From: JBMNOI01 sp050942995
Lineage (GTDB): Bacteria; Chloroflexota; Anaerolineae; UBA1429
Direction: 5' to 3'
Assembly: GCA_050942995.1 (NCBI GenBank)
Contig: JBMNOI010000076.1
Coordinates: 1-18,517, forward strand
Length of the DNA stretch: 18,517 nt
Numbering within the stretch: the stretch's first letter is position 1; each line of letters begins with the position of its first letter. The notes beneath the pieces are model-generated. The model made no database searches. It was not told the DNA's origin and saw nothing but the letters and a program-made list of their open reading frames with translations. Below are positions 1 through 6,500 of this stretch, in pieces. The position numbers and the translations under genes are program-made.

Positions 1-79
1 CCAACACCAGCGGCCGGGGCGCCGAACCAAACACGAACCGATCGAGATCGGAAATCGCCAAATGATCAAAGGTCGGCAT
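1..79 (-). CDS. Start of an unidentified protein (truncated by window edge)
   Basis: Only the first 26 residues are inside the window, beginning MPTFDHLAISDLDRFVFGSA. The ATG lies a few bases after a good ribosome binding site (GGAGAGGG, complement of about 81-90). It follows the stop of the broken cysteine desulfurase by 33 nt on the same strand, so it is probably the last visible member of the Rrf2-LarE-desulfurase operon. I do not recognise the family from this fragment. The start call is good because of the ribosome binding site and spacing, but function is unknown. Confidence 0.6.
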   Translation of the reverse strand, partial: MPTFDHLAISDLDRFVFGSAPRPLVL

Positions 80-112
80 GTCACCCTCTCCTATCGACAA
101 AAGTGGCCGCCG

Positions 113-1201
113 TCACCCGGCCGCCCTTTCTACGCCTGCAAATGACCGTAACCGCGACACCACCTCGGCCGTAATGTTCACGGCCCGTTCGATATCGTCC
201 TCGGTGGTCGTATGTCCCGGCGAATAGCGCAACGACGAGCCGGCGCGCCGGCTGCTCAACCCCATGGCCCGCAACACATGAGAGGGCTCGGTCGAGCCGG
301 CGCTACAGGCGGCGCCGGTCGATACGGCCACTCCCTTGACGTCCAGCGCCATCATCAACGATTCACCGTCGGCCCCGTCGAAACTCACGTTCAGGATATT
401 GGGCAGGCGTCGCTCCGGGTGGCCGTTCACCTGCATACCGGGCACTCTTTCGCGCAGCCCCGCCTCCAGCCGATCTCGGAGTATCCGCAGACGAGGGGCC
501 GCCTCCGCCGGCTCGTCATGAGCCGGTCTCAGGGCCTCGGCCAGCCCCACGATGCCGGCCACATTCTGCGTGCCCGGTCGCAGGCCACGCTCCTGTCCCC
601 CACCGTGAAACAGGGGCGGCAGCGGCATATCCCGCCGTACCACCAGCGCGCCCACCCCCTTAGGCCACCGAACTTGTGCGCCGTCAGGCTGAGCATCTGC
701 ACACCCAGATCATCCACCCGCACCGGCATCTTGCCGATGGCCTGTACCGCATCGGTATGGCAGACGATACCATGCTCCGCCGCCAGGCGGGCGATCTCGC
801 CCACCGGCTGGATGGTACCCACTTCGTTATTGGCCAGCATCACGCTGATGAGGATGGTATCAGAGCGGATGGCAGCCCGGAGCGCATCCATATCCACCAG
901 CCCCTGCCCGTCTACCGGCACACGGGTCACCTCATAGCCCTGCGTCTCCAGCCATTCGCAGGCGTGCAGCACCGCGTGATGCTCGATGGCGCTGGTGATG
1001 ATGTGGCGCCCCCGATCGCGCAGCACCCAGGATGCCGGCGACTCGATCCCGGGCCGTCTCCAGCGCCCGCTTGGCGCGTTGTCCGTCCATGTGCAGGCTG
1101 GATGCGTTGCCGGAATGTTCGATGAAATAGGGGGTCATGGCCGCCAGAACCTCCGGGCGCAGCGGCGTGGTGGCCGAATGATCGAGATATATCCTGCGCA
1201 T
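113..1201 (-). pseudogene. Cysteine desulfurase (NifS/IscS type), broken by two frame-changing lesions
   Basis: A class-V aminotransferase-fold enzyme that would take sulfur from cysteine using PLP. It is read in three pieces. Piece 1 (1201 to about 1025) has the usual start MRRIYLDHSATTPLRPEV and runs to RVAGILGA. Piece 2 (about 1030 to 664) resumes at VLRDRGRHIITSAIEHHAVL and ends at the PLP-lysine motif LTAHKFGG. Piece 3 (about 663 to 113) resumes at GVGALVVRRD and holds the catalytic-cysteine loop STGAACSAGST. Between pieces 1 and 2 roughly 23 residues are missing that in IscS/NifS include the G(G/A)TE motif holding the PLP phosphate. Between pieces 2 and 3 one base is missing: adding one C after GGTGGCC gives GGC CCT AAG GGG GTG, that is GPKGVGAL. 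The start has an AGGAGG site and lies 17 nt after larE. No stop codons interrupt the correct frames, so decay is recent or this is an assembly error. Confidence 0.88.
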
Positions 1202-1218
1202 GGCGCCTCCTTTCCCCT

Positions 1219-2055
1219 CTATGAGGCGGCCAGCACGTCGTTCATGCTGCCGCTGCGAAAACCGGCCAGATCCACGGTCACATAGTGATAGCCCAGATCG
1301 CGAAAGCGAGCGACCACCCGGCTCCGTATTGCACCGTCCAGCAATCGGGGGATCTCGTCACCCTCGACCTCGAGTCGGGCCACGGTATCGTGATGGCGCA
1401 CGCGCACCTGACGAAAGCCCATGTCGCGCAGAATGTTCTCGCCCGCCTCGATGCGCGCCAGCGCCTCCGGAGTGATGGCCGAGCCATAAGGCAGACGGGA
1501 GGAAAGACAGGCCATGGCCGGCTTGTCCCAGGTGCGCAGTCCCATGCGGCGCGAGAGTTCGCGCACATCATCCTTCGTCAGTCCCGCATCCAGCAGCGGC
1601 GCCACGGCGCCGGCCTCTCGGGCGGCCCACATGCCGGGGCGATGATCGGCGGTATCGTCGGCCGTCGCGCCATAGGCCAGACAAGCGTAGCCCTGCGCAT
1701 CCGCCACCTCTTGCATGCGTTCGAACAACTCGCGCTTGCAGTGATAACAACGATCGGGCGAGTTTCCGGTGAAATCGAGATTCTCCATCTCGTGGGTGGC
1801 AATGATCATGTGGCGCGCCCCCAGCTCGTCGGCCAGGGCACGGGCTTCTTCCAGTTCGCGGCGGGGCAACGTAGGCGAATCAGCCGTGATGGCCAGCACC
1901 CGGTCGGTCCCCAGCACCTTCAGGCAGCGCGCCAGCAATAACGTGCTATCGGTGCCGGCGGAAAAGGCCACGGCGACGCGGTCCAGCGCGGCGATTGCCG
2001 CGTCCAGCGCTTTGATCCGTTCGTTCGGCGAGGCGTTTCGGATCCCGCCCATCAT
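1219..2055 (-). CDS. larE: LarE-type ATP-dependent sacrificial sulfur transferase
   Basis: A 278-residue PP-loop ATPase of the LarE family. In the lactate racemase system LarE adenylates the nicotinate-derived cofactor precursor and donates its own cysteine sulfur; it acts in the cytosol. Visible motifs: PP-loop SAGTDSTLLL (residues 32-41; the usual second Gly is Ala here), RCYHCKRELF (Cys103 and Cys106), the DDTADHRPG block (133-141), and KPAMACLSSRLPYG (178-191), whose Cys183 matches the region of the sulfur-donating cysteine. Length fits the family. The start is supported by GGGAGG 5 nt upstream; a second ATG follows directly. No larA, larB or larC is visible, so the real acceptor is unknown. 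Its place between an Fe-S-sensing Rrf2 regulator and a cysteine desulfurase suggests general sulfur or Fe-S metabolism. Some LarE homologues carry Fe-S clusters on extra cysteines, which Cys103/106 would allow. Confidence 0.85.
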   Translation of the reverse strand: MMGGIRNASPNERIKALDAAIAALDRVAVAFSAGTDSTLLLARCLKVLGTDRVLAITADSPTLPRRELEEARALADELGARHMIIATHEMENLDFTGNSPDRCYHCKRELFERMQEVADAQGYACLAYGATADDTADHRPGMWAAREAGAVAPLLDAGLTKDDVRELSRRMGLRTWDKPAMACLSSRLPYGSAITPEALARIEAGENILRDMGFRQVRVRHHDTVARLEVEGDEIPRLLDGAIRSRVVARFRDLGYHYVTVDLAGFRSGSMNDVLAAS

Positions 2056-2105
2056 TCGATCCTCCCTTCACGGCCGGTGATGGGAATTATGACAAGTTGA
2101 GGCAC

Positions 2106-2546
2106 TCAGATCTCGTATATCGGCGCCGAGTCGGCCGGGCTCTGATGCCGCGACACCAATCGCGACAGCGTATGAGATTCCAGCACAGACATGGCCGCCT
2201 CGTACATCTGCGCCCACACATCGCGTGTCAGGCAACTCGATGACCGATCACAGGATTCGTGCCGGTCGGTACAGGGGACAAATGCCTCGGGGCCTTCCAG
2301 CACATCGAATATGTCTCGCAACGTGATCTCTTCCGGCGATCGGGCCAGCAAATAGCCCCCCCGGGATCCACGCACAGCCCGAATCAATCCGGCGGTGCGC
2401 AACTGCCCCAGGAGCGATTCGAGGTACTTCTCCGAGAGGCCCTGCCGTGAAGCGATCTCGGACATGCTCAGAGGACCATCCTGATGGTGCAGGGCCAGTT
2501 CCAGCATGGCGCGGGTGCCGTAACGCATTTTGGTGTTGAGCCTCAT
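2106..2546 (-). CDS. Rrf2/IscR-family transcriptional regulator with three cluster-type cysteines
   Basis: A 146-residue winged-helix repressor. It opens MRLNTKMRYGTRAMLELALH, followed by the recognition helix region SMSEIASRQGLSEKYLESLL (27-46) and the wing SRGGYLL (61-67), all typical of Rrf2. Three cysteines, C92, C99 and C105 (spacing C-x6-C-x5-C), sit where IscR binds its [2Fe-2S] cluster. The position corresponding to the IscR cluster histidine (CLTH) is Arg here (CLTRDVW). It is probably the first gene of the operon with larE (50-nt gap) and the desulfurase, and likely controls that operon and itself. The ATG at 2546 is preferred because it gives the standard Rrf2 N-terminus; an AGGAG-AGGG stretch lies upstream. 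Confidence is high for family and moderate for Fe-S sensing. Confidence 0.92.
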   Translation of the reverse strand: MRLNTKMRYGTRAMLELALHHQDGPLSMSEIASRQGLSEKYLESLLGQLRTAGLIRAVRGSRGGYLLARSPEEITLRDIFDVLEGPEAFVPCTDRHESCDRSSSCLTRDVWAQMYEAAMSVLESHTLSRLVSRHQSPADSAPIYEI

Positions 2547-2589
2547 TATACCCTACTACTCCTGCAGGATTTACCTGAATAATACCCAT
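2544..2589 (-). promoter_or_regulatory. Possible Rrf2 operator overlapping the start site
   Basis: Around the predicted transcription start lies a perfect 10-bp palindrome TCCTGCAGGA (2560-2569), flanked on the minus strand by the near-repeats GGGTATTAT and GGGTATAAT about 25 bp apart. Autoregulation by binding over the promoter is usual for Rrf2 proteins, so this is the natural operator candidate. It does not clearly match the E. coli IscR type 1 consensus, so the assignment is inference. Confidence 0.4.
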
Positions 2590-2606
2590 TTCCGCCGCCC
2601 TGTCAA
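2579..2606 (-). promoter_or_regulatory. Promoter of the rrf2-larE-desulfurase operon
   Basis: Read on the minus strand, a perfect -35 TTGACA (2601-2606) is followed by a 16-bp spacer and -10 TATTAT (2579-2584). This predicts a start near 2572, about 25 nt before the rrf2 ATG. It is one of the best sigma-70-type matches in the window. Confidence 0.8.
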
Positions 2607-2675
2607 GCGACATGCCGATGCGACACCACTTATCACGGCACATACCCTATGAATGACGCTCACGACCTCAAGCGG

Positions 2676-2703
2676 TTGACCGACCGCCCGTGCGCGCTAT
2701 GCT
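2676..2703 (+). promoter_or_regulatory. Promoter of the CPBP protease gene
   Basis: TTGACC (2676-2681), a 16-bp spacer and TATGCT (2698-2703) lie about 75 nt before the chosen ATG. The predicted start, near 2710, excludes the longer upstream in-frame ATG at 2704. Confidence 0.6.
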
Positions 2704-2778
2704 ATGGACATATCGGCCAGAGTCGCTCATCGATCGCTCGTCGGTGAGCGGGCAGGAAAAAGTAGAAAGGAATATCCT

Positions 2779-3780
2779 ATGGCCTCACCCCCGTCACCCG
2801 ACAGTCGACGCCCCCACCCGCTGCTCCGACCGTTCTGGAACCATCACGAGAGACGGTTGCGTCTGTTCTGGCGCCTGCTGGGCATGGCGATCCTCCTTTT
2901 TATCGTGAGCATTCTTCTGGGATTGGCGCTTTTTGCGATGGGTCTCGTCGACAGCTTCCCGGCGCAGATGGTCCTGACCCTGCTGAGCACCGTCGGCAGT
3001 ATGGCGCTGGCCGGATGGGCGCTCGATCGGCGACGATTCGCCGACTATGGCCTGCATCTGAACCGCACGTGGTGGACCGATTTCGCGTTTGGTCTCGGAT
3101 TGGGCGTGCTGCTCATGGCCGGCATCTTTGCCATATCTTGGGCGGCGGGCTGGGTGGTCGTCGTCGACACGCTGGTCACTGCGACCCCGGGCGTGCCCTT
3201 TGCCCGGGCGTTGCTCGTCCCCATCCTGCTGTTCCTGGCCGTCGGCATCTATGAAGAGATGTTGCTTCGTGGCTATCTGCTGCGCAACCTGGCCGAAGGG
3301 CTCAACATGCGCTGGATCTCATCGCGCGGCGCCGTCATCGCCGCATGGGTGCTCTCGTCCGTCGTCTTTGGCGTGCTGCACGCCACCAATCCCAACTCGA
3401 CGGTCATCAGCACGATCAATCTGTCTCTGGCCGGCATCTTTTTGGGGCTGGGTTATGTGCTCACCAAAAGTCTGGCGATCCCCATCGGCCTGCACATCAC
3501 CTGGAACCTGTTTCAGGGCACCGTATTCGGCTTTCCGGTCAGCGGCGTCCAGTTCGGTGAGGCCCGGTTTCTGGTCATTCAGCAGACCGGCCCCGAGGCG
3601 TGGACCGGTGGCGCGTTCGGCCCCGAAGCCGGGCTATCCGGGATTCTGGCCATGGTCGTGGGCTCGCTACTCACCGTCTGGTGGGTGGCGCGACGCCACG
3701 GCAGAGCGCTCGTCCAGAGCGGGCTGGCCGAATACCCCGCCAGGGCCGGAACGACAAACGACCGCCCCCTCGTTCCATAG
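2779..3780 (+). CDS. CPBP-family intramembrane metalloprotease
   Basis: A 333-residue multi-pass membrane protein of the CPBP (Abi/CAAX protease) family, related to Rce1. The three signature motifs are present: EExxxR as YEEMLLRGYLL (E159, E160, R164), FxxxH as FGVLH (F197, H201), and HxxxN as HITWN (H239, N243); these bind the catalytic metal. Hydrophobic helices are seen at about 34-58, 65-82, 103-131, 143-157, 185-200, 215-245 and 288-305. The N-terminus (1-30) is basic, cytosolic and proline-rich. The ATG at 2779 has an AAAGGA site at good spacing; an in-frame ATG at 2704 sits at or before the predicted transcription start and is rejected. The gene stands alone, divergent from the rrf2 operon. 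Substrate is unknown; family members cleave prenylated proteins, bacteriocin-type peptides or act in membrane quality control. Confidence 0.88.
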   Translation: MASPPSPDSRRPHPLLRPFWNHHERRLRLFWRLLGMAILLFIVSILLGLALFAMGLVDSFPAQMVLTLLSTVGSMALAGWALDRRRFADYGLHLNRTWWTDFAFGLGLGVLLMAGIFAISWAAGWVVVVDTLVTATPGVPFARALLVPILLFLAVGIYEEMLLRGYLLRNLAEGLNMRWISSRGAVIAAWVLSSVVFGVLHATNPNSTVISTINLSLAGIFLGLGYVLTKSLAIPIGLHITWNLFQGTVFGFPVSGVQFGEARFLVIQQTGPEAWTGGAFGPEAGLSGILAMVVGSLLTVWWVARRHGRALVQSGLAEYPARAGTTNDRPLVP

Positions 3781-3828
3781 CCCCCTCTCGCCCACCATCT
3801 TGTCCCGGGTATCGATTCTACACCGCTC

Positions 3829-3857
3829 TTGGTGTTGGGCTCTCTCCGACGTATAAT
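3829..3857 (+). promoter_or_regulatory. Promoter of the small protein-ArsA operon
   Basis: TTGGTG (3829-3834), a 17-bp spacer and a perfect TATAAT (3852-3857). The leader of about 80 nt holds a 6-bp inverted repeat TCCCGG/CCGGGA (3867-3872 and 3888-3893) before the ribosome binding site GAGGAG. Confidence 0.6.
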
Positions 3858-3944
3858 GAGACAAGTTCCCGGTGAAACCATGTCCCGCCGGGATGCGTAT
3901 AGAATGATGAGAGCCAGGATTGTCGATAGATAGAGGAGAGTGAC

Positions 3945-4436
3945 ATGACCGATCAAGAGATGACGATGAATGCGCCCGAGCAGCGTGCCACCGGACGAGT
4001 TGTCGAAGTCGAGATCCGCCTGCCGCGCCGGGAAGAGATCGAAATGCCCAAGGTCAACCTGGAGCCGGTTCGTAATGCCGTCGGACAGGTGCTGCTTACC
4101 GGCATCGGCGTGAGCATCCTGCTGGCGCGCGGGATCACCGGAGCCGTTCGCGCGGCCTATCGTGCGGGCACCGATGCAGCCCAAGAACCGGGCACTCTGG
4201 CCCATTCGCTGATGGGCATGATGCAGGGAGACAAAAAGACCGGCCCGATCGGAGAGATCAAGCGGGTGCCTGTGCTGCCTATCGCCGATTACGACACATT
4301 GTCGGCCGAAGAGATCATTGATCGGATCAAAGGGCTGGATGAAGAGCAGCTACGCACGCTGCGCGACTACGAAGCGGCCCATGAGCAGCGCACGGTGGTC
4401 CTGACGGCTATCGATTCGCAACTGGGTGCGGCATAG
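3945..4436 (+). CDS. Small helical protein with a hydrophobic segment, partner of the ArsA-like ATPase
   Basis: A 163-residue protein of unknown function. Residues 1-40 are polar and charged. About 45-80 (VGQVLLTGIGVSILLARGI and following) is hydrophobic to amphipathic and could lie on or in a membrane. Residues about 112-160 form a compact helical domain starting LPIADYDTLSAEEIIDRIKG, with the conserved-looking pattern YExxHxxRxxVLxAIxxxL. I have seen this type of tail domain in several otherwise unrelated actinobacterial and Chloroflexi proteins, but cannot assign a function. The ATG at 3945 follows GAGGAG at suitable spacing. Only 6 nt separate it from the ATPase gene, so the two are almost certainly co-translated. 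A role as membrane anchor, adaptor or client of the ATPase is plausible but is inference. Confidence 0.75.
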   Translation: MTDQEMTMNAPEQRATGRVVEVEIRLPRREEIEMPKVNLEPVRNAVGQVLLTGIGVSILLARGITGAVRAAYRAGTDAAQEPGTLAHSLMGMMQGDKKTGPIGEIKRVPVLPIADYDTLSAEEIIDRIKGLDEEQLRTLRDYEAAHEQRTVVLTAIDSQLGAA

Positions 4437-4442
4437 CTCATC

Positions 4443-5642
4443 GTGCGGACCATCCTATTCACGGGCAAGGGGGGCGTCGGCAAGACGACCCTCTCGGCAG
4501 CCACTGCGCTGCGCAGTGCGGCGCTTGGCTACAACACACTAATTATCAGCACCGACGTGGCACACAGCCTGGCCGACGCCCTGGATGTGCCGCTGGGTAA
4601 CGAGCCGCGGGCGGTTGGCCCCGAGCACCTGTTTGCCGCCGAGCTGGATGCCGGCGAAGAGCTGGAGCGATATTGGGGTGACGTCAAGCGACGTATCGCC
4701 ACCGCCCTGCGAGACGAGGGCGTGAGCGCCACCGCCGCAGGCGAACTGGCGGTGATTCCCGGATTGGACGAGGTGCTGGCGCTGGTGCGCATCAAGCGCT
4801 ATTACGATGAGGGCGCTTATGATGTGCTCATCATCGACAGCGCCCCGACCGGTGCGGCGATGCGTCTCCTGGCCGCGCCCGACCTGAATCGCTGGTATGC
4901 CCGACATCTGCTGGGCTTTTCGCGCGGGCTGGCACGGATGATTCTGCCTTCGCTGCGGGCAGCCGTGAAGCTCCCTATCCCTGAGGATGTGATTCAGCGC
5001 CGCATCGGCCAACTGTTCGACCAGATCGAGGAGCTGCGCACCATCCTCACCGATGGCGAGCGCACCTCGGTTCGACTGGTGCTCAATCCGGATCATATGG
5101 CCGTTCGGGAGACACAACGGGCGTATACCTATATGAGTCTTTTTGGCTTGTCGGTGGACGGATTGTTCGTGAATCGCATCTTGCCCGAGCAGGTCATCGA
5201 CCCGTTCTTTGCCGGTTGGAAAGCCGATCAGGTCGAGCACCTGCAGGTGGTGCGTGAGATGTTCAAACCGTTGCCCATGTTCGAGGTGCCGCTGATGCGC
5301 CAGGCCGTGGTGGGGATCGACGCACTGCGAGACCTGTCGGATCGACTGTACGGCGAGATCGATCCGGTGCCGCCCCGCTCGAACGAACAACCGTTGCGCT
5401 TCAGCATGGAAAACGGGCGCTACACCCTGGACCTGCGGGTCACGGGAGTGACCACCCATCACGTCGAACTGGAAAAACAAGGCGACGAACTGCATGTCCG
5501 CCTGGGCAGCTTTCGACGGGTCCTGGTGCTGCCCCTCTATCTGGCCGGTATGCAGCCGGCCTGGGCTCAATTGGAGAACGGCTATCTCAAGATCGCTTTT
5601 GAGGACGTGCCGGCCTCTAATAACACAGATGTGCAGGAATAG
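4443..5642 (+). CDS. ArsA/Get3-like ATPase with C-terminal HSP20-like domain
   Basis: A 399-residue single-copy ArsA-type ATPase starting at GTG. The N-terminus carries the deviant Walker A GKGGVGKTT (8-16) with the signature lysine, a switch I-like STDVAHSL (36-43), and IIDSAPTGAAMRLL as the Walker B/switch II region. The last 80 residues or so (from LRFSMENGRYTLDLRV) resemble the ArsA_HSP20 beta-sandwich domain found in many bacterial ArsA homologues. I find no cysteines, so arsenite binding by the classical triad is excluded; arsB, arsC and arsR are also absent. Get3-type proteins deliver tail-anchored membrane proteins, and the upstream 163-residue protein with a hydrophobic segment could be such a client or an anchor. 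The GTG lies 6 nt after the upstream stop with a weak binding site, which suggests translational coupling. A strong terminator follows. Confidence 0.85.
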   Translation: MRTILFTGKGGVGKTTLSAATALRSAALGYNTLIISTDVAHSLADALDVPLGNEPRAVGPEHLFAAELDAGEELERYWGDVKRRIATALRDEGVSATAAGELAVIPGLDEVLALVRIKRYYDEGAYDVLIIDSAPTGAAMRLLAAPDLNRWYARHLLGFSRGLARMILPSLRAAVKLPIPEDVIQRRIGQLFDQIEELRTILTDGERTSVRLVLNPDHMAVRETQRAYTYMSLFGLSVDGLFVNRILPEQVIDPFFAGWKADQVEHLQVVREMFKPLPMFEVPLMRQAVVGIDALRDLSDRLYGEIDPVPPRSNEQPLRFSMENGRYTLDLRVTGVTTHHVELEKQGDELHVRLGSFRRVLVLPLYLAGMQPAWAQLENGYLKIAFEDVPASNNTDVQE

Positions 5643-5673
5643 CAGCTCGGAGCACCGCGCATTGTTTGTACGC

Positions 5674-5710
5674 AAAAGGAGCCATCCCGATCGGGATGGC
5701 TCCTTTTTTT
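5674..5710 (+). terminator. Intrinsic terminator of the ArsA operon
   Basis: A perfect 34-nt palindrome (5674-5690 with 5691-5707; arms begin AAAAGGAGCCATCCCG) is followed by a run of T ending about 5710. It lies 31 nt after the ATPase stop. The A-run on the left could let it work for the minus strand too, protecting against read-through from spoVS. Confidence 0.92.
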
Positions 5711-5800
5711 CCGCTGTTCATCATGGGATGAGGCGTCGATCTCGCCTTAGAGGCCACGCCGCCTCGCATCCCTGTTCATTTTTCACTCGGAACAAGCCCC

Positions 5801-6067
5801 TTAGCGCGGCTCGACGATCAATCGAATGGCCGTGCGCTCCTGATCGCCGATCTCGATATCGGCAAAGGCGGGAATGCACACGATGTTGAATCCATCCAGA
5901 GCCAGATAAGAGCGGGCGATGGCGACGGCCTTGGTCGCCTGGTTCACCGCGCCGGCACCCACAGCCTGCAATTCAGCCCGTCCACGATCGCGGATAACCC
6001 CCGCGATGGCACCGGCTACCGCCGTGGATCGAGAATGCGCGGATACTTTGAGGACGGTAGCTTCCAT
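5801..6067 (-). CDS. spoVS: Stage V sporulation protein S (SpoVS) family
   Basis: An 88-residue protein matching SpoVS along its length: MEATVLKVSAHSRS, AVAGAIAGVIRDRG, AELQAVGAGAVNQATKAVAIA, and the C-terminal FADIEIGDQERTAIRLIVEPR. SpoVS is a small Alba-like, probably nucleic acid-binding protein that affects sporulation and septation in Bacillus. It is also common in non-sporulating Deinococcota and Chloroflexota. No sporulation genes lie nearby, so a role in nucleoid or cell-cycle control is more likely here. The ATG at 6067 has AGGAGG at 7-nt spacing and gives the canonical length. An in-frame GTG at 6157, also with GGAGG at 7 nt, would add a 30-residue polar N-terminal extension (VSDLLRTHFDNGHDIEDSSS and on); both starts may be used. 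Confidence 0.93.
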   Translation of the reverse strand: MEATVLKVSAHSRSTAVAGAIAGVIRDRGRAELQAVGAGAVNQATKAVAIARSYLALDGFNIVCIPAFADIEIGDQERTAIRLIVEPR

Positions 6068-6196
6068 ATCGCGCCTCCTCTCGGGCGTAGGCGTTTGTGA
6101 CGAAGAATCCTCGATGTCGTGTCCATTATCGAAATGGGTTCGCAGCAGATCAGACACTTGATAACCTCCACATTGCTTGGGCCAGGCGTGCCGCAT

Positions 6197-6253
6197 AAAA
6201 AAAGAGGATACGGCCGCTCTGCCTCGTTGTTTTCGACCATGTCCGGCGTATCC
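6197..6253 (-). terminator. Terminator-like hairpin between yibE/F and spoVS
   Basis: On the minus strand GGATACGCCG (6253-6244) pairs with CGGCCGTATCC (6216-6206) with one bulged base. A 27-nt loop separates the arms, and seven T follow (6203-6197). It could simply end yibE/F transcription, but a TATAAT box (6296-6301) lies just upstream. It may therefore be a leader attenuator for spoVS, whose start is about 130 nt further on. Confidence 0.65.
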
Positions 6254-6295
6254 CCAACGAACGGGGGCCGATCATTTCTACACATTTCTAAACTT

Positions 6296-6301
6296 ATTAT
6301 A
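6296..6301 (-). promoter_or_regulatory. Possible -10 box for a spoVS leader transcript
   Basis: A perfect TATAAT on the minus strand in an A/T-rich pocket. No convincing -35 lies 16-18 bp upstream (CATACG at 17 bp; TTACAT only at 20 bp). A transcript would start near 6289 and meet the terminator-like hairpin about 35-90 nt later. Confidence 0.35.
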
Positions 6302-6500
6302 GCCTATCGCCCCGTTCGCGTATGTAAGGAAAGCCCTTTTTGCAATGTAGGGAAACCTTGACACCATGTTCACGCCATCACGTTGAACCGGAAGGAATGC
6401 GAGAATTCTAAATGGACGCCCTCCACAATGCGCTGGATGTTCGTTCCCTTCGCCTCAGTACGTTCGAGCGCCCTCTAACCATCCAAGCCCGGCCTGCGCT
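6302..6500. other. Gene-free spacer between yibE/F and the spoVS leader
   Basis: No supported gene. It contains a TTGACA on the plus strand (about 6359-6364) with no matching -10 box, and no tRNA-like or repeat structure. It is probably the 3' untranslated stretch of yibE/F. Confidence 0.5.

Noticed and set aside
4539..5675. 378-codon open frame on the minus strand
   Set aside because: Exactly antisense to the well-supported ArsA-type ATPase; low-complexity His/Gln-rich product and no ribosome binding site. A by-product of GC-rich codon use.
6359..6364. TTGACA on the plus strand downstream of spoVS leader
   Set aside because: No -10 box 15-19 bp later and no plus-strand gene follows.
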